From: a virus
Strand: one strand, 5' to 3'
IMG/VR virus record: IMGVR_UViG_3300013126_000161
Coordinates: 1-30,019 of that record
DNA: 30,019 bases
Positions 20,122 to 26,380 of the stretch are shown here, piece by piece. Every line of letters begins with the position of its first letter. Position 1 is the first letter of the stretch. A program made the translations under genes and the position numbers. Below the pieces are notes generated by a model that saw nothing but the letters and a program-made list of their open reading frames with translations, ran no database searches and was not told the DNA's origin.

Positions 20122-20143
20122 GTTTGTTCCATAAAGAACAAAC
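20122..20143 (+). terminator. Hairpin after the resolvase gene, weak terminator candidate
   Basis: gtttgttc (20122-20129), a 6-nt loop (cataaa), then gaacaaac (20136-20143) form a perfect 8-bp stem 5 nt after the resolvase stop codon. The downstream sequence (aattatt) is only weakly T-rich, so termination is probable by position but not certain. Confidence 0.5.
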
Positions 20144-20153
20144 AATTATTAAG

Positions 20154-20172
20154 TCTCTCTTAAGGGATTCTT
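20154..20172 (+). repeat. 19-nt direct repeat, copy 1
   Basis: tctctcttaagggattctt occurs here and identically at 20200-20218, a centre-to-centre distance of 46 bp. The core tcyCTTAAGrga is a near-palindrome centred on CTTAAG, which suggests a protein-binding site. Confidence 0.75.
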
Positions 20173-20199
20173 AATTACAATCAATATTTAAGTTAAGTT

Positions 20200-20218
20200 T
20201 CTCTCTTAAGGGATTCTT
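20200..20218 (+). repeat. 19-nt direct repeat, copy 2
   Basis: Exact copy of the unit at 20154-20172. A degenerate third unit (tctctcttTAGtact, from about 20252) keeps similar spacing (52 bp) and only the first 8 bases. Confidence 0.75.
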
Positions 20219-20526
20219 TAAACAAATTAAATATTTTTAAAGTAATCTTTTTCTCTCTTTAGTACTAAACCTCAATTTTAATTTGAATACTCAAAATATT
20301 ATACACCATTTAGTATAAAATAGTTTATGTTTTTGTTAACTTTTTTCACTTAAATATGAAAATAATTTTAACTTATTTTAACACAAACTATTACTAATCC
20401 TAAATGTATAATAATTAAATTGATTTTTAACTAAATGAGAAATATTTACAAAAAAACCAAATACATTTAACAATGTATAACAATTATAACATAGTAATTT
20501 TTTAGTATTAACCCCGAGTAAAGATT

Positions 20527-20557
20527 AATTAAAGAACAAATTAAAGAAAAATTAAGA
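20527..20557 (+). promoter_or_regulatory. Candidate gp32 autogenous translational operator (UUAAA repeats)
   Basis: AATTAAAGAA occurs at 20527-20536 and 20539-20548, and a shortened AATTAAGA at 20550-20557, ending 8 nt before the gp32 ATG at 20566. In T4, gp32 represses its own translation by binding an unstructured A/U leader with repeated UUAAA motifs around the ribosome-binding site. The arrangement here is closely parallel. I could not find the upstream pseudoknot of the T4 leader; the only GC-rich patch nearby is ccccgag at about 20512. Confidence 0.55.
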
Positions 20558-20565
20558 GTACAATT

Positions 20566-21507
20566 ATGGAAGAATTAGACATTTTCGCGCTGTCAGTTGA
20601 AGACGTTAAAACAGATGAGGTTGTAAAACCAAAAAATGACACATTTAAACCAAACCCAAAAGACGGGAAAGACGGTGTTTATAGTGCAGTCATTCGCTTT
20701 TTACCAAACATCAAAAATCCTAAAAAATCAATTATTAAGAAATATAATTATTGGTTAGAAAATAACGCTGGAGAAGGATTTTTTGTTGACTGTCCCACAT
20801 CAATTAATGAAAAATCAATCATTAATGAAACATTTTGGAAATTGTTCAAATCAGAATCAGCATTTGATAAAAAACAAGCAGAACGTATTAAACGTAAAGA
20901 AAATAATTACTCATATGTTTATATCGTAAAAGACATTCAAAATCCTAAATTGGATGGCACTGTACAAATTTTCAAATACCCTGCGGCAATTAAAAAACTT
21001 ATCGATGCCCAACTATCACCTGATGAATCAGAAATTGAATTAGGAACTACACCTGTTAATATTTTTGACTTTATTGAAGGAAAAGATTTCAAATTAAAAG
21101 TAACACTAAAAGCCGGTTTCTGGAACTATGATGAATGTAAATTCTTTGAATCAGTTTCACCAATCAAAATTAATAACGTTAAGATGGAACAAAATGCAGC
21201 TTCTCGTGAATTGATTATGGCTCTTTATAAAGATGTTACACCACTTGAAAATAATGAGTACAAACCTTGGACTGCTGAACAAGATAGAAAAGTTAAAGAA
21301 TTTTTATCAGAAGTAACAGGTAAACCTACAAATGATGCAATATCAACAATAAGTGCACCTGCAAAAAAAGTTGATAAAAAAGTTACTCAAGAAACTGTTG
21401 TTACTAACACTCAAGTTGATGAAAGTTCATCTTCAACAGAATCTGCAGGTGAAGATGAAGAAGATATTGACGTTTGGCTTAAACAATTTGAGGTAGGTAA
21501 AGAGTAA
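20566..21507 (+). CDS. Single-stranded DNA-binding protein, T4 gp32-like
   Basis: This 313-aa protein matches T4 gp32 (301 aa) in length and layout. The core starts with YSAVIRFLPNIKNP (about 39-52). It continues with YSYVYIVKDIQNPKLDGTVQ and IFKYPAAIKKLIDA (115-148), then LGTTPVNIFDFIEGKDFKL (159-177) and GFWNYDECKFF (184-194), all in the gp32 order. The C-terminal 35 residues are Ser-rich then acidic (AGEDEEDIDVWLKQF), as in the gp32 tail that recruits partner proteins. The zinc site of T4 gp32 (His-Cys-Cys-Cys) is absent; only Cys76 and Cys191 are present. It has its own leader with operator-like repeats and its own strong terminator, consistent with high, independently controlled expression. 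Confidence 0.92.
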   Translation: MEELDIFALSVEDVKTDEVVKPKNDTFKPNPKDGKDGVYSAVIRFLPNIKNPKKSIIKKYNYWLENNAGEGFFVDCPTSINEKSIINETFWKLFKSESAFDKKQAERIKRKENNYSYVYIVKDIQNPKLDGTVQIFKYPAAIKKLIDAQLSPDESEIELGTTPVNIFDFIEGKDFKLKVTLKAGFWNYDECKFFESVSPIKINNVKMEQNAASRELIMALYKDVTPLENNEYKPWTAEQDRKVKEFLSEVTGKPTNDAISTISAPAKKVDKKVTQETVVTNTQVDESSSSTESAGEDEEDIDVWLKQFEVGKE

Positions 21508-21554
21508 CAATTTACCACCTAAATTTTAATTATTTTAATTACTATGTTTGATTG

Positions 21555-21589
21555 AAAAGGAGATGTGATATTTTCATGTCTCCTTTTTT
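21555..21589 (+). terminator. Rho-independent terminator after gp32
   Basis: aaaaggaga (21555-21563) pairs with tctcctttt (21579-21587), extended by tga/tca beyond a 2-nt internal mismatch, and the sequence ends in a run of six T. It lies 48 nt after the gp32 stop and 13 nt before the primase ATG. Confidence 0.85.
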
Positions 21590-21601
21590 AAAATATTAAA
21601 A

Positions 21602-22660
21602 ATGTTAGAACAAGATAAGCGCGAATTTATAATTGATAAACTACAAGATATTCTCAATGAACGATTTGATTCATCTGAAAAAAGATATATCAAAAAAAGA
21701 CAAATGAGATTACAATTTGCTTGTCCTTATTGCGGTGACTCTCATACAGATTTACATAAGAAACGTGGTAACATATATTTTAAGAACTTAACATTCAATT
21801 GCTATAATGCAGGTTGTAATAAACACACTAATATATTAGGATTATTTAAGGATTTTGGCAAATCGGTTAATAACCTTGATACTTTGTCTGTTTTCTTAGA
21901 TTATATTAAAGAAAATAAAGTTAGCCGTATTGCAAATGTAAATGAAACACATTCATTTTCGCTATTTCGTGATTGGTCAATTGAATTAAGTGAAATAAAA
22001 AAAGCATTAAATTTATTTGAAATAAAAGACTGCTCCAAAATGTCCTCATATATTAAAGGTAGGATGTTACTTCATAAAAGTGAATATTTTTTATCAAATG
22101 AAACAGAAGATAAACTTTTCATTTTTAATTTTTTACCAGGGACAACAAAAGTAATAGGATTACAATTAAGAAATTTTAAATCATCTATTAAATATGAATC
22201 ATTTAATTTAGAAAAATTGAATGAAGTAGTTTATAAACGGGTTGTTGATGTAGACTTAGAAGACTTAGCAGAACTTAATGCATATTCTTTATATTTTAAT
22301 ATTCTTAATTCTGATTTTTCAAAAACACTTACTGTTTTAGAAGGACCGCTTGACTCTTTTTTTATACCAAATTCAATTGCGTTAACAGGACTTAATAAAT
22401 CGCTTGATATTCTTGATGATATTGACTCTGTTAGGTATTTGTTTGATAATGACAAAGAAGGCATTAAAAAAATGGAAGAACTTCTTAGAACGCGTAAATA
22501 TGTTTTTATGTGGAAAAAACTTATCAAAGATTATAAAATTGAAGATAAAATAAAAGACATTAATGATCTTGTTCTTTGGTCATATAAGAATAAATCAGAT
22601 GCATTTTTCAAAATAAATTTATACTTTACAAATAACCCATTAGATATAAGAGATGTCTGA
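21602..22660 (+). CDS. DNA primase, zinc finger plus Toprim domain (T4 gp61-like role)
   Basis: This 352-aa protein makes RNA primers for lagging-strand synthesis. The N-terminal zinc ribbon is visible as C41-P-Y-C44-G-D ... C67-x4-C72 (FACPYCGDSHTD, NCYNAGC), in the position of the primase zinc-binding domain. The Toprim core follows: the glutamate motif TVLEGPLDSF (Glu247) and the DxD motif LFDNDKEG (Asp282, Asp284). The length matches T4 gp61 (342 aa). No helicase domain is fused, so a separate replicative helicase (gp41-like) must be encoded elsewhere. It starts right after the gp32 terminator and its end overlaps the next gene by 8 nt, showing translational coupling. Confidence 0.88.
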   Translation: MLEQDKREFIIDKLQDILNERFDSSEKRYIKKRQMRLQFACPYCGDSHTDLHKKRGNIYFKNLTFNCYNAGCNKHTNILGLFKDFGKSVNNLDTLSVFLDYIKENKVSRIANVNETHSFSLFRDWSIELSEIKKALNLFEIKDCSKMSSYIKGRMLLHKSEYFLSNETEDKLFIFNFLPGTTKVIGLQLRNFKSSIKYESFNLEKLNEVVYKRVVDVDLEDLAELNAYSLYFNILNSDFSKTLTVLEGPLDSFFIPNSIALTGLNKSLDILDDIDSVRYLFDNDKEGIKKMEELLRTRKYVFMWKKLIKDYKIEDKIKDINDLVLWSYKNKSDAFFKINLYFTNNPLDIRDV

Positions 22661-22889
22661 CGAACACATAAAAGATTTAGAAGAATTTTTCAAAAATTTT
22701 GAAGAAAACTCAAAAGAAAAACATAAATTATTACTTGATTTTAATGCTATTTCTACAGAGATAAATACAATAGGTGATATTGAAATTACAATAAAGACAA
22801 AGGAAAAGAAACTTGAAAAGAATGACTCAATAATAAAAGAAGTTTCTTTTAAAAATAAACAATCGGATAACACAACAAATTTATTTTAA
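22653..22889 (+). CDS. Small acidic/helical protein, unknown
   Basis: This 78-aa protein has ATG 22653 overlapping the primase stop by 8 nt, and its stop lies 1 nt before the UvsY start. It is highly charged (MSDEHIKDLEEFFKNFEENS, then Lys/Glu-rich) with no cysteine or membrane segment. The tight coupling to primase and UvsY suggests a role in replication or recombination, but no family is recognised. Confidence 0.6.
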   Translation: MSDEHIKDLEEFFKNFEENSKEKHKLLLDFNAISTEINTIGDIEITIKTKEKKLEKNDSIIKEVSFKNKQSDNTTNLF

Positions 22890-22890
22890 T

Positions 22891-23358
22891 ATGAGTACAG
22901 AAGAAAAAGTTTTAAGCGAAGAAGATAAACTTAAAAAATTAGAAGAAACATTTGATATGGAACGCGCAAAATATTCAAAAAAGATTTCTGCGTTAGTGCC
23001 TATGATTAAAGAATTAAATACTATAGCGGAAGCACAAGTTTTAATGCTATCATATAGACAAATGTTAGTTGATGAATTGCATAAGTTTAGAACAGTTGTT
23101 TATAAACATAAATCAAATGACAGAAATACAAAGAAATTAAGAATTGAATATTATAAAAGAAATTATGATATGAAATTAGATTCAAAGGAAATGACAGAAT
23201 ATATAAATTCTGATATGACTTTAAGAATTCAGAAAATAGATCTTGTTGAAAATCATATTTCATATATTTTAGAAACAATATCAACACTTGATAAAATGGG
23301 CTTTGCGATAAAAAATAAAATTGCAGTAGAAGAAATAAATTATAAAGGAAATATTTAA
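22891..23358 (+). CDS. uvsY: UvsY-like recombination mediator
   Basis: This 155-aa protein resembles T4 UvsY (137 aa), which loads the UvsX recombinase onto gp32-coated ssDNA. Shared features are the basic tyrosine segment (LRIEYYKRNYDMKL, where T4 has a YYSGRGD-type stretch), an acidic mid-segment before LRIQKIDLVENHISYILETI, and the closing block LDKMGFAIKNKI, which aligns with IKSRGFAIKHI of T4 UvsY. The first 45 residues are an extra acidic helix. It lies 2 nt upstream of uvsW; in T4 uvsY and uvsW are also neighbours. The similarity is by eye, supported by gene order. Confidence 0.8.
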   Translation: MSTEEKVLSEEDKLKKLEETFDMERAKYSKKISALVPMIKELNTIAEAQVLMLSYRQMLVDELHKFRTVVYKHKSNDRNTKKLRIEYYKRNYDMKLDSKEMTEYINSDMTLRIQKIDLVENHISYILETISTLDKMGFAIKNKIAVEEINYKGNI

Positions 23359-23360
23359 AA

Positions 23361-24734
23361 ATGCAGTGGGAATTATCAGAAGATACTAAGGTTTTAATTT
23401 TAAGATCTGCTACATCTATTGAAATAGACCAAACTAATATGTACTTTACGAGGGAAGCGGCAAATGCGAAATGGGATCCTCGTGTAAAAAAGGGATATTG
23501 GGATGGCAAAATATCATACTTTAAATCAAACAAATACTTACCATCAGGACTTTGGTATGAATTAATTGAAATGGGAAAGAAATTTGATTTTCCTATTAAG
23601 ATTTCTGGTATTGAAAGAAAGTTTGATTTCGAAGTGGATAAAGAGGAGTTTCAACAATGGGTTGCGACAAAATGGTCAGGCGCAAAAAAAGTACCAAGAC
23701 AATACCAAATAGATGCAGCATTTAACATTATTAAGTATAAATCATCTCTTTCGGAATTAGCAACATCTGCAGGTAAAACATTAATAACTTATATGGTTAT
23801 TGCATATTTGTTAGAACAAAAAAAATCTAAGAAGATATTAATGATTGTTCCTTCTGTTGATTTAGTTGTACAATCATCAGATGACTTCTATCAATATAAT
23901 GAAGAGTCTTTAAAACTTAAATTGGATATACAACAAATTTATGCAGGATCTATTATTAGGTCAGGTTGTCCTATCGTCATAGGTACATTTCAATCATTAG
24001 TTAAGAAAAATGAAGACTATTTTGATATGTTTGATACTGTTATATGTGACGAATCACACAGATGTTCGGCCAGTTCCGTTAAGGCTGTGCTATCAAAATG
24101 TCTAAATGCTGATAGGAAATTTGGTTTAACTGGTACTATTCCTAAACCAAATACCCTTGATTATTTGACTATTATGAGTCAAATGGGTCCAGTTATTACT
24201 TCAATAAAGGCAGATTATTTGCAGAATGAAGGATATATTTCAAAATGCGAAGTAATTTCTTTAGAAATGTCATATGCCGATAATGATGTAAGGGAAGCAT
24301 TTAGTACATTATTTAAACGTTCGTCTGAAGATAGAAAAAAGCTTTTAACATTAGAACAAAATTTTGCAAATTCCGATAATATGCGACTCGAGTTTATTAC
24401 AGATGTTATTTGTAAGTCTGTAAAAAACGCACTTGTTCTGTTTTATCATATAGATTATGGTAATAAGATAATGAACTTATTAAAGAAAAAATCAAATAAG
24501 AAAATTGTTTACATTGATGGTTCTGTTAATAAAAACATAAGAGAATACAATAAAGATGTAATGGAGGACGATAATTATACTGATTATTTAGAATTCTGTG
24601 CAGATGGTGTTAAGTATGAAATACCATACGAGAATAAAGTTAAATTGATGGATGGGAGAATGGTTTCGGCCAAGGACTTACAAGAGGGTGATGATATAGA
24701 TATTGATTATTTAAAGAAAAATATTATTAATTAA
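23361..24734 (+). CDS. uvsW: UvsW-like helicase, N-terminal part, with a foreign C-terminal tail
   Basis: The 457-aa product carries the UvsW N-terminal domain (KWDPRVKKGYWDGKISYF) and SF2 helicase motifs: Walker A ATSAGKT (134-140), DESH (230-233), LTGT (256-259), and the start of RecA domain 2 (ALVLFYHIDYGNKIMNLL, then IDGSVNKNIREYNKDVMEDD, up to about residue 405). The frame then leaves UvsW: residues 406-457 have no counterpart in UvsW and resemble part of a Hint module (KVKLMDGRMVSAKDLQEGDD). Motifs V and VI are found about 1.5 kb downstream (26050-26380). UvsW unwinds branched DNA and R-loops in T4. As encoded here this fragment lacks the arginine-finger motif VI and should be inactive alone unless the halves are rejoined or associate. 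Confidence 0.88.
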   Translation: MQWELSEDTKVLILRSATSIEIDQTNMYFTREAANAKWDPRVKKGYWDGKISYFKSNKYLPSGLWYELIEMGKKFDFPIKISGIERKFDFEVDKEEFQQWVATKWSGAKKVPRQYQIDAAFNIIKYKSSLSELATSAGKTLITYMVIAYLLEQKKSKKILMIVPSVDLVVQSSDDFYQYNEESLKLKLDIQQIYAGSIIRSGCPIVIGTFQSLVKKNEDYFDMFDTVICDESHRCSASSVKAVLSKCLNADRKFGLTGTIPKPNTLDYLTIMSQMGPVITSIKADYLQNEGYISKCEVISLEMSYADNDVREAFSTLFKRSSEDRKKLLTLEQNFANSDNMRLEFITDVICKSVKNALVLFYHIDYGNKIMNLLKKKSNKKIVYIDGSVNKNIREYNKDVMEDDNYTDYLEFCADGVKYEIPYENKVKLMDGRMVSAKDLQEGDDIDIDYLKKNIIN

Positions 24735-24765
24735 CTGGGGTCTCTATTAATAAAATGTAAAATTT

Positions 24766-24780
24766 TTAAAGATATATAAA
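24766..24780 (+). repeat. 15-nt AT-rich element upstream of the HNH ORF
   Basis: TTAAAGATATATAAA lies 12 nt before the ATG at 24793 and occurs identically at 26377-26391, 10 nt before the ATG at 26402. The TATATAAA core recalls the T4-type late -10 element (TATAAATA), so a phage promoter is possible; a translation-leader role is the alternative. Confidence 0.4.
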
Positions 24781-24792
24781 ATAAATAAAATC

Positions 24793-25350
24793 ATGAAAGA
24801 TTTTATTTTAAATTCTTTATTATCAAAACATGTTATTTGTGATGATTACAATTCACTTGATTTATATTTAGATTTATGTACTAATTACAATGAAGTAATT
24901 TCTGATGATGATTATTGTGAGATTCATCATATTTTACCAAGAGTATTTTTTCCTGAATATACAAATGAATCTTGGAATAAAGTTGTATTAAAATATGAAG
25001 ATCATAAGAAGGCACATTCTCTTCTATTTGACTCATTTAATATAAGAACGTACCAAAAACCTTTGTTATTCTTTAGGTATAAAAAATCAAAGAAACAAAT
25101 ATCAAATGCAGCTAGGCGAGGCTGGGTTAATTTAAGAAATGATAAGTCTAAATATGATTTATTTGTAAGTAAACGTTCTGCTCATATGAAAACGTTAACA
25201 TCGGATGAACAACATAGACGTGCAATGTGCAGATGGGATAATTTAACTGAAGATGAAAAAATAAATCTTCGTAATGAGATAGGTATAGCATCAAGATTAT
25301 TTTTATCTAATCCTATTATTCGTAAAAAATGTCAGACAGTCAACAAATAA
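24793..25350 (+). CDS. HNH homing endonuclease, catalytic part
   Basis: The protein has 185 aa. The HNH motif is EIHHILPR (His45/His46), then W-N62-K-V-V-L, then EDH71KKAH75, as in phage homing endonucleases of the HNH/NUMOD group. After about residue 105 it becomes a chain of basic helical repeats (LTSDEQHRRAMCRWDNL, LTEDEKINLRNEIG) typical of NUMOD3-like DNA-binding helices. It stops at 25350, shortly after an A6 run (25324-25329). The downstream ORF continues the same kind of repeat in the -1 frame, so this is probably the front half of one enzyme of about 410 aa. It would cut uninterrupted uvsW alleles if homing is active. Confidence 0.8.
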   Translation: MKDFILNSLLSKHVICDDYNSLDLYLDLCTNYNEVISDDDYCEIHHILPRVFFPEYTNESWNKVVLKYEDHKKAHSLLFDSFNIRTYQKPLLFFRYKKSKKQISNAARRGWVNLRNDKSKYDLFVSKRSAHMKTLTSDEQHRRAMCRWDNLTEDEKINLRNEIGIASRLFLSNPIIRKKCQTVNK

Positions 25351-26012
25351 GATTTAGCGATGTTAAAAATAGGGAAAAAGTATCAATGTGCAATAAGTTA
25401 AGATATGAAAAAATGACACCTGATGAGAGAAAATCTTTTTCAGATAAAATGAGCGTTGTTAATAAAGACCCAAACAAACGTAAATCTGCTGGTGCAGCAA
25501 TTGCAAAAAAATGGGAAGACCCTATTTTTTTGGAGAAAATGAAAAACCGAAAAAATAAAAAATCTACATACGAAGCAATATCACCAAATGGCGACTATCA
25601 TATAGTTGATGGTTTAGATGAATTGTGTAATAAATTTTTACTTAATCTAACACTTGTTAATAAATATAAAGATACCGGTGAACCTATCAAATGTGATACG
25701 AAAAGAAAGGGCGTATCGGATGAATTGTTAAATAGCGTTGGTTGGATTGTTAATACGTTAACCAATCGACATATTATACATAAAACAACTAAACGTAATC
25801 CTACATATAATTTAATATCACCTATTGGTGAAAAGTTTGAATGTATTGGTCTTAAAAACTTATGTTTGACATTTAACTTTAATGGGTATTTTGTTAATAA
25901 ATTTAAAAATACTGGTTCACCAATATCCTGCAATAAATACAAAGACACAACAACGATGCCTGATAATATAAAGAATATGTTAGGTTGGTTAATATACGAA
26001 ATAAAAAATTAA
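25329..26012 (+). CDS. HNH homing endonuclease, DNA-binding part (frame-shifted continuation)
   Basis: The 227-aa frame begins with more NUMOD3-like repeats (MTPDERKSFSDKM, DPNKRKSAGAAIAKKWEDP) that continue those of the preceding ORF. Two copies of an approximately 75-residue domain follow: 'YEAISPNGDYHIVDGLDELC ... VNKYKDTGEPI ... VGWIV' and 'YNLISPIGEKFECIGLKNLC ... VNKFKNTGSPI ... LGWLI', the target-recognition modules seen at the C-termini of phage HNH enzymes. The nominal ATG at 25329 uses the last A of the A6 run; the frame has a stop at 25323. A -1 slip on AAA AAA would join both frames in register. Translation as a separate protein from 25329 is the alternative. Confidence 0.7.
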   Translation: MSDSQQIRFSDVKNREKVSMCNKLRYEKMTPDERKSFSDKMSVVNKDPNKRKSAGAAIAKKWEDPIFLEKMKNRKNKKSTYEAISPNGDYHIVDGLDELCNKFLLNLTLVNKYKDTGEPIKCDTKRKGVSDELLNSVGWIVNTLTNRHIIHKTTKRNPTYNLISPIGEKFECIGLKNLCLTFNFNGYFVNKFKNTGSPISCNKYKDTTTMPDNIKNMLGWLIYEIKN

Positions 26013-26016
26013 TATA

Positions 26017-26085
26017 ATGGCTAAAATTTCAAATTTAAAAAATGTAAAAAAGTACGAGGCGACTATTATGGTCGCCTCGTACTGA
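26017..26085 (+). CDS. 22-codon ORF carrying the uvsW motif V strand
   Basis: ATG 26017 opens a frame ending KKYEATIMVASY then TGA (26083-26085). The last part (ATIMVASY) is what UvsW needs directly before GTMSTG (T4 UvsW has IIIVASYG at this point). It is therefore a piece of uvsW in another frame from the 26099 ORF, not an independent gene by content. Its codons gag, gcg, gtc, gcc, tcg, tac are GC-rich and unlike the A/T-ending codons of the rest of the window. Whether translation starts at 26017 is unknown; the segment may instead be read by splicing or recoding. Confidence 0.5.
   Translation: MAKISNLKNVKKYEATIMVASY
26051..26083 (+). other. 13-bp GC-rich perfect hairpin at the uvsW junction
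   Basis: agtacgaggcgac (26051-26063) and gtcgcctcgtact (26071-26083) are exact reverse complements around a 7-nt loop (tattatg). Eight of 13 pairs are G-C, the strongest hairpin seen in this AT-rich window. The right arm encodes Val-Ala-Ser-Tyr of helicase motif V and ends at the T of the in-frame TGA. No T-tract follows, so it is not a standard terminator. Confidence 0.85.
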
Positions 26086-26098
26086 GGTTGACGGAACG

Positions 26099-26380
26099 AT
26101 GTCAACGGGAGTGTCTATAAATAACATACATAATTTATATTTAATAGAATCATTTAAATCAGATGTTATTATTAGGCAATCTATAGGTAGAGGGTTAAGA
26201 ATGCATAAACTTAAAGATAAACTTTGGATTTTTGATTTTGTCGATGATTTAAGAATTAAAGGATTTAAGAATTATTTGTACAAACATGGAGAAGCGCGTA
26301 GGGTAATATATGATGAACAAAAATTTCCTTACAATATAAAGAAAGTTGATTTAACAAAAATTTACAAGCATAGAACTTAA
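26099..26380 (+). CDS. uvsW: UvsW-like helicase, C-terminal part (motifs V-VI)
   Basis: The 93-aa frame carries the end of motif V and motif VI: (GT)MSTGVSINNIHNLYLIES, then IIRQSIGRGLRMHKLKDKLW with the conserved QxxGRxxR, then DFVDDLR and NYLYKHGEARRVIYDEQKFP, which matches the UvsW C-terminus. The frame is open upstream to 26048, but the residues directly before GTM in this frame (RTEVD) are not those expected; the expected VASY lies 10 nt upstream in another frame. If translated alone, ATG 26099 is the first Met. It would lack ATP-binding motifs and could work only in trans with, or joined to, the N-terminal part. Confidence 0.85.
   Translation: MSTGVSINNIHNLYLIESFKSDVIIRQSIGRGLRMHKLKDKLWIFDFVDDLRIKGFKNYLYKHGEARRVIYDEQKFPYNIKKVDLTKIYKHRT

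Larger units (their letters stand above)
20118..20565. other. 450-bp non-coding region between the resolvase and gp32 genes
   Basis: No plausible ORF is seen. In order the region holds a hairpin (20122-20143), two copies of a 19-nt direct repeat (20154 and 20200) with a degenerate third copy near 20252, a long A/T tract, and UUAAA-type repeats abutting the gp32 start. It must contain the promoter for gp32, but no clear TTTG/TAnnTTTG pair like the two at the right end of the window was found, so a phage-specific (middle or late) promoter is likely. AT-richness plus repeats next to a replication gene also makes it a candidate replication origin; this is inference only. Confidence 0.6.
24576..26050 (+). 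mobile_element. Homing-endonuclease insertion splitting uvsW
   Basis: Approximate limits: the 5' limit is where UvsW similarity ends (about residue 405 of the upstream ORF) and the 3' limit is just before the KYEATIMVASY segment of motif V. The cassette holds a Hint-like coding tail with stop (to 24734), a short A/T spacer, and an HNH endonuclease in two frames. Group I core sequences (paired AGACTA-like and TAGTC elements around P7) and a group II domain V were looked for and not found, so the element is not a clear self-splicing intron. It resembles the fractured-gene layout, an endonuclease gene between two halves of a phage gene, that is known from environmental phage genomes with split inteins. 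Confidence 0.7.

Noticed and set aside
20280-20500. Bacteroidota-type promoter for gp32
   Set aside because: Several TTTG-like words occur in the A/T tract, but none pairs with a TAnnTTTG box at acceptable spacing, unlike P1 and P2.
26051-26083. Rho-independent terminator
   Set aside because: The stem is strong but is followed by gaggttgac rather than a T-tract, and it lies within sequence encoding helicase motif V.
24576-26098. Self-splicing group I or group II intron in uvsW
   Set aside because: No conserved P7/P3 core sequences, no GTGYG 5' end and no domain V were recognisable. The 13-bp hairpin lacks the AGC triad and bulge of domain V. A degenerate intron cannot be excluded without a covariance search.
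24576-26098. Complete intein in UvsW
   Set aside because: The frame is broken by stops, no block A cysteine is at the N-side junction, and no HN-C/S/T ending precedes the C-terminal half.
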